Assembly: GCA_032622095.1 (NCBI GenBank)
Contig: CP136068.1
Span: 122,145,989 to 122,209,988 of the forward strand
From: Siphonodentalium dalli
Lineage: Eukaryota; Mollusca; Scaphopoda; Gadilida; Siphonodentaliidae
Direction of reading: 5' to 3'
DNA: 64,000 nucleotides
This document shows positions 1 to 12,059 of this stretch, piece by piece. The stretch's first letter is position 1; each line of letters begins with the position of its first letter. The translations under genes and the position numbers were made by a program. A model generated the notes under the pieces. That model worked only from the letters and a program-made list of their open reading frames with translations, had not been told where the DNA came from and did not search any database.

Positions 1-419
1 CTCTTTCATAAATGCGCTGACTGGTAGAGGGGAGGTAATTTGCATGTTAAGCTAATAGTTAGATCGCCGCGTCTACATTGTACAATGCGGGCTCCCGATG
101 TCGCTGCTTTTCAGCGGTTTTCAGCCGTTTATCGACTGAGTGTACAAAACGTCGGAAAAAATTGATAATTATTCAATAAACCCGATGGTATTATATACCT
201 GCCTGCAATTGGGAATTTGGTGGTTGAAAATTGGGAATAAAGGTGCCTTTTCCCATTGGGAATGGGGCCGAATACCGGACCCTGCGGACACCTAAAAAAA
301 TCCCTGTTTCCACATGTATGTATTCATTAGTGGGAGGAGCTTTCCATTGCTAGGAGAAAAGGATTCTGCAGAAATAGTTTAATTAGTTTTACAGCCAATG
401 TCTATATGTATGGAATACT
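1..419. other. No gene seen
   Basis: AT-rich sequence without a credible reading frame, RNA gene or clear repeat. A stretch around 205-270 repeats the short word TTGGGAAT a few times, but this is too short to call an element. Confidence 0.5.
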
Positions 420-765
420 ATTAGGGCCACATCATAATGGTGCTTTTGGCGCCACTACATGTAGTAGCGCGCCATTACGATGCACATTTTTATGCGCGCC
501 AAAATCTGCGATATTACTGCTTGTTTTGGTGTGCCACAAGCGACAAAACATGCATCATTAGTCGCGCGCCAAAACATGTGCTAATGCTGTAATTGTGCAC
601 ATTTGGCGTGCACCAAAATGTGCGATATTATAGTGCCAAAATGTGCGCCATTATGGCATGCCAAAACATGCGTTAATATTGCACATTTCAGCGTGCGCCG
701 AAATCACCAAATTGTGCGCACGATTTGCCGCTTCACATATGTTTTGGCGCTTTCGGAGTGAACCA
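420..765. repeat. Degenerate GCGCGCCAAAA repeat block
   Basis: A short motif around GCGCGCCAAAAYRTG recurs in both orientations roughly every 30-60 bases (for example near 500, 570, 605, 640 and 725), mixed with ATTA and TGCACAT words. No unit is exact. It looks like a decayed satellite or the inside of an old foldback element. No coding potential is seen. Confidence 0.55.
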
Positions 766-791
766 TTAGGAAGTGTCCAGAATAGTATTAG

Positions 792-814
792 TATATATAT
801 ATATATATATATAT
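792..814. repeat. (TA)n microsatellite
   Basis: Uninterrupted TA dinucleotide run of about eleven units. Confidence 0.9.
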
Positions 815-1661
815 GACTATACATACGTTCTCTTCATCTTTAATTAAATAATTGTGTGAATAAATGTGCGAGTGTCATGTAAAATAAAATAACAACATTA
901 ATAATGGATTGATTTCCAATATTATTGTACAAATCGTAATTTCACAACATTAAGATTTCAAAAATTTTGTTTCAAAATTGAAAAGAGGCAATTTAACATT
1001 ATTATCACTTTATAGGGCGTTCTCTAGGCCATTAGCACTGTTAAACCGGGCGTTCGAAATGATGTAACACTCGGCATTTTTCCGGGCCGATATTGGATCG
1101 TGCTTTTCAATAATGGCCCGCAGAAAATATCCGCAGCAGAATTACCTCCCTTCTCAATTTGCGCTTCCGTTTTAGGCAAATCGCTAACGAAAAATGGGAA
1201 CAGATTATCACTAATTTACTAATGTTTTCCACTAATTTACAGTCGGATAATTCCTGTTTTTCGAAGGATTATTACCCCAAAGGTTAGTATCAGGGCCTGA
1301 CCCAGCCCGTTTTCGACTCCCATATACCGGGTTTGGGGACATTGAGTTTGGGCGCCCAAACAAATTGAAGGCAAAAAAAAAAAAATTAATTTAATAAATA
1401 TATATATTTTTTTTAATTCAGGTCCCAATTCATATTATAACAAGATACACAGCATTTGTGTATTTATATATATATTGACATAAGACATTTAAGTTTACAA
1501 AAAGATTTAAGTTTAACAGTTGGAATCATACTGTAAAGTATGTTTGGTTCTATCTAGCTTTCATCTGTGAAAACTTCAAATAGTTCAGGTTTGTTACCAT
1601 TCAGCCTTCAGACTTTAGTATTTCAATCAAATTAAAGCGAAATTACACAATACAGTATGGT
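815..1661. other. No gene seen; fragment related to the adjacent MITE
   Basis: AT-rich and non-coding. At about 1315-1370 the words GGTTTGGGGACATT and TTTGGGCGCCCAAAC match the inside of the element at 1670-2172 (near 2095-2135). This suggests a partial copy of the same family. Confidence 0.5.
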
Positions 1662-1669
1662 ATAGGAAC

Positions 1670-2172
1670 CAGGGATGGATCCAGGGATTTTTTGGGGACA
1701 CCTGTTTTGGGACCATGATATGCCGTAGGCCCGAGATGGGGGTAGGTATGGAGGGGGTCGCCCCCTCCCTTATGTGCAGCATTAAAGATCCCGCATAAGA
1801 AAATGCACTGGCTTACAAGGTCAAGATAAAGGCCAAAGTATTATCTTATATATGCAGGTCTCCTTAGATGGGAGACTCTCATTTATATAAGAGAATGCAT
1901 TGGCACAGGATTTTTGCAAAATTTCAAGAAGCCCCAGTCATTAAAGGGTTAAAATATTTCTCACTGGACACATGATTAAGCAAATAAAAGCTCTATATCA
2001 ACTATATATTGATGATTGCATGTTGTTGAATTATAATAGAAGATTTCCTTCAAAATATAGAAAATTCAGCTTTAATAAAACTATCCACTTGCAATTTGGG
2101 GACATTTAGGCCACCAGAGTTTGGGCGCCCAAACCTGTAACAGGTATCAAAAGAGCCCTGGATCCTTCCCTG
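1670..2172. mobile_element. hAT-type MITE with 8-bp target duplication
   Basis: The left end CAGGGATGGATCCAGGG is the inverse of the right end CCCTGGATCCTTCCCTG with one mismatch. ATAGGAAC is directly repeated on each side (1662-1669 and 2173-2180). An 8-bp target duplication with CAGGG-type ends is typical of the hAT superfamily. No transposase is present, so the element is non-autonomous. Inside, 1850-1960 resembles the GCCAATGCATTCTC hairpin family seen elsewhere in the window, so it holds a nested or captured older element. Confidence 0.8.
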
Positions 2173-2180
2173 ATAGGAAC

Positions 2181-3351
2181 AGTGACAATTTGATCAAATC
2201 AACCTGGTTATGAGGTGGGATCTCATAATACCAAATGAATAATTAATGTAGAGATTAGTTCTAATTACTAGGGCCCTAACATATACCGGTATATCAATTG
2301 GAAACAAATAGAACAACACAACATAATTTTGAGAGTGTTTAACTACAAACCTAGAAATAAGAAATAATGAAAAATGTTGCAGGACTGTTCATTCTATCTT
2401 TTTCATCTCAGTCATACAGTGGGGCATATTATACATTATTAGATTATATTATGCATTATTATGATAATAATTTAATCTGTTATCATTATGTGTGTTTGTT
2501 TAATTCTGTTAAAAACAATGTTATCTTGTAAGTTGAAATAAATATGTTGGTTCATTGTGTCTTTTCTTTTGTGTATAAATATAAATTGAGTTCATGTATT
2601 AAAGTGATGTGAAACGTAAATTGAACCTCACAATTGAGTTCCCTGCGTCATTCTGTGGGAAGAGTGAATAAAATAACTCAGATATACGAAATCCCCCATC
2701 CTGAAGTCAGTTTGTACACATTATACGGCCATTCGGCTAACTATTTATATTTTATCAATCGTCCCGATTAATCTCGCCATAATAACACGAAAAAACAAAC
2801 CGAATCGTTGTCTTGTGCAGTCACGGAAATGCCCGAGCACTTCCGACTCGATTGGGATTGAATCGGGTTTCGTTCTCACTTCTCAGAAATGGCTTCTAGG
2901 GAGGATGACCATTCGCTGGAATAGCGTCACATCAAAATATTAAAGCGAAAAACTAATTGACATCGCAATCGGGTAGTCGATTCGACAGGGAAGGAATAGA
3001 AAGGGAATTGTTGCGTGAAATCACAAACGGAAGAACATTGGCCGAGTTAGTGGCAAAGATTATAATCGAACAGTGATCGAGAGGTAATAATTCCAAAATG
3101 TTACTATTTATAGAAAATTGTAAGCGCATTTTTACATCAATCTGGCCGCAAGCACAGTACCGTGCAGAAAGAGTTGTCTTACTTTTATAACTCAAAACTG
3201 TTTAATTACATTATACCTGTACAATAGTACAATAATTGGTATTCAATATGCCAATACTGACCATTTGTTAGCTCATTGGCCATGAAATATTTTTAAGGGC
3301 AAATTCTGTTGTCAAGCTTTAGTCATCACTATTCATTCTGATAGATGATAT
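2181..3351. other. No gene seen
   Basis: AT-rich sequence. The longest reading frame (minus strand, 80 codons, 2953-3195) has no recognisable domain. No tandem or inverted structure stands out. Confidence 0.5.
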
Positions 3352-3828
3352 TTAAAGGTACTCAACCCGATAAAACTCCTCTCAATTACTATTTCAATGG
3401 CTTCGGGGGTCAAAAATATTTGATTCGAGTCTAGGAAGTCACCCATCAAAGCTCAGATTTGTTAGATATCGATTTTAGAAATCTATTATTTTTCATTATC
3501 GGGAATACTATCTGGCCCAGAACTCAGTCAAAATTGCGTTAAAATTACCACTTGATTTTAGAGTTATTCATCCTTGTCTGTTTGAATAGATTTGGAGTAC
3601 ACATCCAGAGCAGATTACGGCAGTTATTGGTACTCATCTCGAGAACATAACAAATTTGAAAAATCAATATCTAATAACTCTGAGCTTTGTTTGATGGGTT
3701 CCTCGACTCGAATCAAATATTTTTTACCCCCAAAGCCAAAGAAATAGTAATATAGGACCCTCTGATCGGATTGTTGTTGTTGGAATCTGTTGAGATGGGG
3801 ACCCTCTTTACGGGTTGAGTACCTTTAA
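3352..3828. mobile_element. TTAA-flanked foldback MITE
   Basis: Both ends carry AAAGGTACTCAACCCG in inverted orientation, flanked by TTAA. The arms pair for well over 100 bases: words such as AATATTTGATTCGAGTC and CAAAGCTCAGA on the left recur inverted near 3680-3730. TTAA targets suggest mobilisation by a piggyBac-like transposase, which is inference. No coding sequence. Confidence 0.8.
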
Positions 3829-3869
3829 CTAAAATGGAAGGCCTTTTTCACATGTATTAGCTAATTGCA

Positions 3870-5990
3870 CTTTAGCGTAAGTGAATTACACGTAAGCGTA
3901 ATGTATTACACTCAGCCTCAGGTGTAATGCACACATATAAAGCGTAATTCACTAACGCTGAACCGTATGATGTAGATAAAGAATTACTCCTATGAGTAAT
4001 AGAATTATGACTAGTGTGCTTAAGCGTAATTGATTTAAGTGTGCTTAAGCGTAATTGATTTACGCTTAAGCGTAATTGATTTACGCTTAAGCTCACTGGT
4101 CATTCATTTTCATTGATAGATTAATTACACTTAATCGTAAATGAATTATGTGTAAGCGATTATACGAGAAGCCGTTTTCACATTTATTCTGATTCTGCTT
4201 AATCGCAAATCATTTACGCTTAAGTGTAAATCATTTGCACTTAAGAGCAAATCATTTATACTTAAATCCAAATCATATGCGCTTTAGCGGAAATAGTATG
4301 GGAGGCCTTTTTCACATTTATTATTTATTTGCGCTTAAGCGCAAATATTTGTGCTTAAGCGTAAATCATTTGCGCTTAAGCGCAAATATGTGTCTATCAA
4401 TTTATTTGCGCATAAGCGCAAATACCTAACACTCCCTTACATCCCTCTGATGTGAATGATTGAGTCCATCTCATATTATATTATCATGGGCCCATATATA
4501 TAGTAGTAGCCCCGTACAGACTGGAAAGTTGAAAACAGAAATCCATATGCATATCAGCATCTCTGTCCCTGGTGTCCCAAGAATTGGTGCCTCACTCCCA
4601 GAGCTCATGTATATTTTTTATCTCCTGCACAGATATTATATACCATTTCCATGGCCATAAATAGGGAATTAGGGGTTACTGGGGTTTGCTTCCCTCATAT
4701 GGTGTGCTCATTGACTTGAAGTAGGGAAAAACCCCTATTTTCATAATATCAGCATCTCTGTCCGCAAGAATTTGTGTCTCCATCCCAGAGATATAGTATA
4801 TTTTATAAAAGAGACATATCCTACACAGATCTATATCATTTCCATTCCATGGTCATAAAACAGATCTTGGGGTTTCTGGGGGATTGTTTCCTTCATATGG
4901 TGTGGCTATATCAACTTTAGTGATGTGTTTAGGCCTGTGCCATGTAAAATTAATTCAGGGGGGATCAATGCATATTGATTTTTATTTGCGCTTAAGTGCA
5001 AATGATTTGCACTTAAGCGCAAATATGATCTATTTGCTTAAGCGCAAATGATAGAGGTTATTTGCGCTTAAGCGTAAATAAATAATAAATGTGAAAAGGG
5101 CCTCCCATAAAATAGATCACATTTATGGCAATTTTATGCTAAAGCGCAAATATATTATTAGACACATATTTTTTGCGCTTGAGCGCAATTGATTTACACT
5201 AATAAATAATATATTTGAAAAGGCTGTCTCCCATGCGATTCCCTCTAAACTCAAATTTACTCTGGCAATAAGACATCAATCAAACATCGGTTTAGACTCC
5301 CCCATATACTATGAGATGGACTCAATTATTCAGACAGAGGAAATCAGTTGGAGTTCAAATAGGTATTTGCTTAATCATTATTCATTTTAATTATGCTTAA
5401 GTGTAAATGAGTTCCGCGCTTAAGCGTAAATGAAGTACGCTTAAACGTAATTCATATACACTCTCATTGAACTCCCCTCACGCTGAAATGGAAGCAACCG
5501 CATTACTAATGCCAGTAACCTACATCAGGTTATACCAATATACATGAGGTATATGGGGAGCCAAGCGATATAATTGAGCTTAAGCGATATAATAAGGGAA
5601 GAGATAATTGCGATTAAGTTCAATAAGGAAATATCTAATTGCGCTTAGCAAAATAAGGAATATCTTATTGCACTTAAGCACAAAAAGGAATATCATATTG
5701 CACTTAAGCGCAATAAGGAATCTCTAAGCGCAATAAGGAATATTCTTATTGCGCTTAAGCGCGATAAGAAATATTCTTATTGCACTTAAGTGTAATTAGA
5801 GATTCCTTGATTTGGGGGGGGGGGGGCTTTAGCTCAATTATTTATTAAATGTTAATTTGGCTTCCTGAAGTTCCTCCCATAGAGGTGAGAAAGCTGATGA
5901 ACCCAATTACACTTAAGCGTAATTCAAATGTATTATGCTTATCGTAAGTTGATTATGCTTAAGCGTAAATAATTTACGCTTAAGTGTAAT
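3870..5990. repeat. Field of CTTAAG-centred palindromes
   Basis: Dozens of near-palindromes of 16-22 bases share the core GCTTAAGC. The arms change by block: ATTACGCTTAAGCGTAAT near 3880-4090, ATTTGCGCTTAAGCGCAAAT near 4200-4420 and 4980-5200, and TTATTGCGCTTAAGCGCAATAA near 5570-5800. Spacing is irregular and the separating sequence differs, so this is not a simple tandem satellite. Reading frames here are by-products of the repeat. Confidence 0.85.
4551..4925 (+). repeat. Diverged direct duplication inside the palindrome field
   Basis: The stretch starting ATCAGCATCTCTGTCC at 4553 recurs at about 4747. Both copies run through a shared CATTTCCAT...CATGG...CATAAA block and end at TTCCTTCATATGGTGTG or a close variant. 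The units are about 190 bp and clearly diverged. Confidence 0.7.
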
Positions 5991-7685
5991 TAGCTACTAT
6001 AAAGTGAATCTGGGATAAGGGGAGTACTCGAAATTGTTCTTTCGACCAGCTGTTTCTACCAATTAAAAAGAATTCTCATTTATTTTGAAACTAATGAAAG
6101 ACAACGGTATAATTTTTTACTGGTAATATTCATTATAAACTTGTACAAATCTGAAAACAAACAAAATTTTAATATTTAAGAAATTTAGAGTTCCCTCTCT
6201 TACAGCAGCGACCACTATGCCAGCAAGACCAATCGATCTAGTTCAGTCCAATTGGGCTATTATAATAATTTATAGATCAATCGGTGGTTCACTTTCTGCA
6301 TTTCAAATATTGCTAATAATTTCCATTTACAGAAGTCAATAATGCCATTGCAGATAACTTCATCTTAAATTCGACCAAATATGTTGACGTTTGATAAGAA
6401 ACGCAGGAATTCCCCGATTTGTTTATTTTCAATCGATGAGAGGCATGACCACCTGGATCAGTTCGGAGGTGTATTTTGCATGCTGTGAATACCCATTCAC
6501 GCATAAATTTGCAAACAATCCATATATAACATATACACAGTGTGTACACTTTGTTAGTTGCCAATTAATTCTCGATATTTCAATTAGAAAACATGAGATA
6601 TCGATGCAAAAATCAAGACATTATCTAGTTTGTGTTTTGTTGAATCTACTTTCGATTATCGACATGCCGGCTATTGTTTTGGCTGTTCTTTCAACCGTGC
6701 GTGCCAGCCGATCGTCGTTTTTCGGGCGGTTCCGATTTCTTCCGAATACAATTCCATGACCTCCACGCGATGGTTCGCGCCGAAAATGTGGTTGTATCTG
6801 AGAAGATTTCTTACTCTGACCGCAGTTTTCAACAATTTAATACGGGGCGAATACCGCATCAATAATATGCAACCTTGGGGTTTTATTTCTAGTTTTGTAT
6901 GACCTTTCTTATGGTATATCGGATACAGTTCTGTCTGACATGAAATATATACCCACCGGGAGTGAAGCTAATGACTTTAAATGAATTTTGTTTTCTAGCT
7001 TAAATGACTCTGGTCATATTAATAGCTACTAGTACTGAAAGTATAAAATTCTCTTTGGTTGAAAAATGAAAATCATCCTTCAGATATGCCCATTGATATG
7101 CATTGAAATTTCAAAAAAAATCCCGGGGGAGGCCCAATTAGAGGGGCCACCCATCTCATACTCTCCCCGGCTCCTGCCTTTGGCAGTCGGCGATGACCTT
7201 CGGGAGGTGTCCCCAAATAAAACCTGGACAGGCCCTGAGTATACATAGTTATTTTGATATGCCAATGTCTCAATTTTCGCAAATCGTCCTCAATACTTGG
7301 TTGATTTATCACCTATATTCGATGCAATCAAATGTCACGTGATTAGGAAGAATGTAAACAAAAAAAGTTTGTATTATTATCCCCCTCTTCCCCTCCCCAC
7401 AAAAAGGCCCATATATTGGACATTAATTGAAATAAAAAATGTCATGAAGTCATTTATACTAGTAACGGCCCAGTGAAATGTTATGAAGTCATTAACGGCC
7501 CTGTGATAATAATAGTAACAAGAGGTACGCTGTCGCATGGCATTTGCCCCCGACCATAGCAATTCGGATTAAGCATGGACGAAACTGCGGATATCCGAGG
7601 AGGTCTATATGACCATTCCAAAAGAAGTTCGTACTAGAAATTCCGGAAACCCAAAAACAAGCAATCCGGAAACCCAAAAACAAGC
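5991..7685. other. No confident gene
   Basis: A 122-codon frame at 6391-6759 on the plus strand overlaps open frames in other phases, has no recognisable domain and is unlikely to be real. At 7125-7235 there is a GC-richer stretch with words (GGGGCCACC, GGTGTCCCC) like the inside of the MITE at 1670-2172, perhaps a fragment of a related family. Confidence 0.45.
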
Positions 7686-8380
7686 AAAAATTCTAATTTT
7701 CTAAGTTGAAAAAAGGGCCATAACTCTGGGAAAAAGTCATCAGATCATACCCAAATTCGCACTTGACATGTATTTTCATATAACTGATCCACAAAAATAC
7801 GGGACTTGCAATCGTACCACCAAAGCTCACGCTATCATTTGGAAACCCAAAAAACTAGAAAAAAATTGAATTTTCTAAGTCAAAAAAGGGCCATAACTCT
7901 AGTGAAAATGGGTGTACGAAACCCGCGCTATGCATGTAGCTTTCCCCCATGCTGCTCTATCACCATACGTAATATCAGCTAAATCTGCCCAGCGGTTGCT
8001 GAACAATAATGCAAAATGTTTGTACGGACGGACAAAATTGAAATTTTCTAAGTTGAAAAAAGGGCCATAACTCAGGCAAAAATCATCAGATCATACCCAA
8101 ATTCGCACTTGACATGTATTTTCATATAACTGATCCACTAAAATACGGGATTTGCAATCGTACCACCAAAGCTCACGCTATCATCTGGAAACCCAAAAAA
8201 CAAGAGAAAAATTTAATTTTATAAGTAAAAAAAGAGCCATAACTCTGGTGAAAATGGGTGGACGAAACCCGCGCTATGCATGTAGCTGTTCCCCCATGCT
8301 GCTCTATCACCATACCAAATATACTGAACAATAATGCAAAATGTTTGTACGGACGGACGTACGGACGGAGACTATATACC
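7686..8380 (+). repeat. Two tandem units of a ~345-bp repeat
   Basis: Unit 1 starts at about 7686 and unit 2 at about 8033. Both contain AGGGCCATAACTC, ATCAGATCATACCCAAATTC, CGCTATGCATGTAGCT and a GTTTGTACGGACGGAC tail. Within each unit the GGGCCATAACTCT segment occurs twice, so the unit may itself be an older duplication. Unit 2 carries a deletion near 8325. Non-coding. Confidence 0.85.
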
Positions 8381-8402
8381 CGCCGACTTCAAGTTGGGGG
8401 CA

Positions 8403-8581
8403 TAATAACATGATTTTCAAGGGCGTTATGGTTCAGTACCGGCCCTCCCAGAATGATTAACAGCCCGAGGGCCTATTAGCGGCCCGAGACGAAGTCGAGT
8501 GTCGCTAATAGCCAGAAGGCTGTTAATCATTCAGGGAGGTCCGGTACTGAATCATAACGCCCTTGAAAATCATGTTATTAG
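8403..8581. mobile_element. Short foldback (hairpin) element
   Basis: Near-perfect inverted repeat: TAATAACATGATTTTCAAGG at the left end is the exact inverse of the right end, and pairing continues through CAGTACCGG...CCTCCC...ATGATTAACAGCC towards a loop near 8485. It abuts the tandem 345-bp repeat. No TTAA flank is seen, but a TA duplication is possible. Confidence 0.8.
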
Positions 8582-11405
8582 CTTCATTGAAAGTAATTAA
8601 TTATGATTATTTATGCGCACATATTAAAGTTAAAGGGATAGGCCTATCAAAATTAGATTTAGAGTGAACACTTCATAACTGTTAACACTAACACTACTGT
8701 ATAGTATTCACTAATTCAGTAACAGCCAGGTGATTGTGTCAATTTGTTAACACAATTTTTCAATACCGAAGTTGGCGGGACGGGGTGAGACGCCCCACCA
8801 TATCCTTGTCGTCAGATCCCTGACATATATTCGAAACGATATACCACAATGATTCTGTTTTGGTGATGATCCCTGTGACTTTGCAAACTAAATTATCAAT
8901 TTGGTTTTGAGATTCGCGCGCTCTCGTCTACAGAACGAAAATAGGATATTTGATTCGATCGGCGTAAAACGTCACAGGATGAGGTAAAACGCAAGGTTTT
9001 GTACTCGGGTACGAAAAAGTGGGTACAGTCAATTCGTACCTTCGCATTGTCGTACCCTACCAACTCGTAACCGATGGATCATCTCGTACCCTCTGGCCGG
9101 AGTCTTCCAGTGTCGCGCTGTCGGTGGCCAAAGGGGACAATGGCCACTTTTTTCGAAAGTATATAGCCACAAAAAATGTTATTTGGCCAAACTTTTTTTC
9201 TCCACAAATGGTGACATAAATCTAAATCAAAAGGCGCTGAAATATCACCCGTAATTTGGACACGCGGGTTTCGTACTTCGGATAGCCTACATAATACGAT
9301 GACAACCCAAATTTATTTTGTAAGGGGAGCGTTGATCGAAAGGCAATTACTAATCGTCAAAAACCTTAATCTCTGCACTGAGTGGTTATATCATATTTTG
9401 TTGATTAGGCGTCATATAATTCGATGTCAGTTAAGTAATGTCGTAGACTGCCTCCCGTCTTATAATAGCTTCACACCATAAATGTTATTAATACAACAAT
9501 AAGTATTCAGCACCACACGATAATAGGCAACAGAACTGTTGTTTATTTCGGCGAAAATAGCGGTGACAACTAACACACCCAATTACTTGATTATTTGACG
9601 AACATGTGTCATCGACGTGACAGATAGTTATATATTAAAAAATATATAACTTAGTCATCATTTACAAGTGCGCCCAGAAAATGAAGATTATTAATTTGGC
9701 CAAAGTTTTTTTTTAATTTGGCCAAAAACATTTGGCCAATTGTTTTCATTTGGCCACTAAAAATTCATTTGGCCACTCTTTAGGCCAGAATATTTTTCGG
9801 TCCAGCGAGAACACTGGACTCTTGTCGTACCGTTATGAATCATCTCGTACTGGTATCCTCCTTCAGAAATGATAAGATGAGCACCAGAAGACCAGACTAT
9901 GTGTTCAAAACGACGAACGAAACCTAGCATCGTCAGTTGGCATTCTGATGTATACGCTGGTGATATTACCTCATGGACATGGTCATAGATTTTGCCTCTA
10001 ACCACGAGTCTATGACTATATTTGTATAGCCTGAGTCAACTAGTACACTGGTTATATAAAATTATATGGATTGGGTCAGTAGGCGTATATACATCGTGAT
10101 CGCCATTAAACCGTATTGAGTACGTACAATACTACTTTGAGTTTATATTATCTTATGGATGCATTCGTATGTTTTGATCTGAGTCGCCGTCGATCGAGTG
10201 TAACGCGATTTCTATATATCGAGTCAAATATATACAAAAAGTCGCCGATGTTTATATCATTTGGTTCAATTATTGCTAATTTTTCATAAACTAATTCAAC
10301 TAGTAAACGGGGGGGGGGGGGTCACCCTACATGGGGGCAATTTTTATATAGATGGGTGGCAAATTCAGCAAAGTAGGTTTATTTGTTGACCCAACGTTTG
10401 TATTAATGATAATTCACCGACTTTGATATACTGCATCATATCGTACCCCATGCTACACATACCGACGTATGTATGGAAGGTGTCATCGCTGTCATGCCAA
10501 TCTAAGGTGGAAATATTGACATTTTATGGTTCAGAGGGTACGAAATGACTCAGGGGGTTACGGGTCGACTCAGCTGGAGGTTACGAGTTAACTCATAATC
10601 CGGTACGAGTTGACTTTTTCGGAGGGTATGAGCTGGCCAGGGCACGAACTAATAGCTCACAAATAAATTCACCTGGTTTATGACCTCAGAAAATGATATA
10701 TATTAAAACTACTGTTGCGCAATTTGTGCAGACTAAACTATAACCTGAATAAACTTGTATTCGGTCATGCCACTGAAAACACACTAGCAGAGTAAAACCC
10801 TATTATCAGCTGTCTGAGTGCAGTCTAACTGTCCATATACACATGCGGCTTGCAAACGTATACACTTCAATACAGTAATCATATGCATAGTTCTAGCCAG
10901 GTAGTTATCCACGACCCATTAATCACTAAATGATTTTTATACCAGAGTTATTGATAGTGACAAAACAAAAACGCATATCATCGATCTCCTTCAACATAAA
11001 GTGAGTTGACAGCTTGTCGGCACTTGATAGGATATATAACTACATTCATACAAATCAACAAAAACTGATTCTCAATATTAGAGTTACACAACTTTGACTA
11101 ACAAGGACAACTTCTCCGATAGATTTAATGTAAATAATTAATAAAACTTTACATTGAAGCGGTATGACACACAAATGTTCTTTTCTACTCATAGGTTATT
11201 GTTATGCCGTTCGAGGTCCATTTTATGTTCAGCAAATGCATTATGGTTTTCAATAAATCTATAAATACCGATAATCTATGCTTTGACCGATCGCCATAGA
11301 AATAAGTTGGAAAAACTCTTCATAATTATTTACACCACGTGGGTGGGTCGATCGTTGTTGACCTTTTCCACTTTTTATCAAAGTTTTTGTTCATGAGACA
11401 TTTTG
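8582..11405. other. Non-coding; TTTGGCC and GAGTTGACTC word clusters
   Basis: Around 9690-9790 the word ATTTGGCCA recurs six or more times. Around 10535-10635 the words GGTTACGAGTTGACTC, GGTACGAGTTGACT and relatives recur four times. The same words occur inverted at 44035-44345, so both places hold copies of one family. The remaining sequence is AT-rich with no convincing gene. Confidence 0.5.
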
Positions 11406-11409
11406 TTCA

Positions 11410-11580
11410 TTTGAGGGAGAATCATGGACCAGCGTCGGGTCAACGTCGTTTTTTCGTTGGGCCAACGTTGGAACTCGACGTCGGCTCCCGTCGTGAACTC
11501 GATGACGATCAACGTCGGTCACGCGTCGAGTTGACATTGGCGCATCGTCGGGCGCCCGATCGACGTTAAACCGACGCCAA
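11410..11580. repeat. GTCG-rich degenerate repeat
   Basis: Words such as CAACGTCGG, GACGTCGG and CGTCGGG recur in both orientations over about 170 bases, giving a CpG-rich island in AT-rich DNA. Overlapping open frames on both strands are a consequence of this composition. Confidence 0.6.
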
Positions 11581-11739
11581 ACCAATTACATTATGTTTCA
11601 CCAGGTTTAGACAGAGGAACCACTCGGCTATACACTCTACACGAATGACCATTAAATTGCTCGGTCTACTTCTAATGCATATTTGACGTTGTATATATAG
11701 GCCTATAAATAAACACAACAGATAGCACATATAAAATGC

Positions 11740-12010
11740 AAGTATCCGTATCTTTTATTTTTTGCTCATCTTTTTGAACATCTCTGGTGGGCGGCCATTT
11801 TGGATTGGGGTGGCACCGGTGTCTGGGTGAATATTTAGAATGTCTTTGGGGAAACACACCCTACAGCGCTCTTTATTTTACATAAATCGGTCAAGGCCCC
11901 GAGAAACGGCATCCATGGGTGCCCTATTTGAATCCCTCTGGACGGCGGCCATTTTGGATCGGTGGGTTTGTGGAAAGAGCGTCTTTGTGGGGGGGGGGGG
12001 GCACAATACA
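11740..12010. repeat. Two diverged units with GGCGGCCATTTTGGAT
   Basis: The word GGCGGCCATTTTGGAT occurs near 11792 and 11945, followed each time by GGTG or GTGG and then a run of G or a CCGGTG block. The spacing of about 153 bases suggests a diverged tandem pair. A G-tract ends the second unit near 11990. Confidence 0.5.
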
Positions 12011-12059
12011 AAACCCTTTATTTTAGCGAAATATAAACACAATTGAATAAGGAATACGA

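Noticed and set aside
6391-6759. 122-codon plus-strand frame with hydrophobic segments
   Set aside because: Overlapped by open frames in other phases and strands, no domain, no splice or promoter context I can support.
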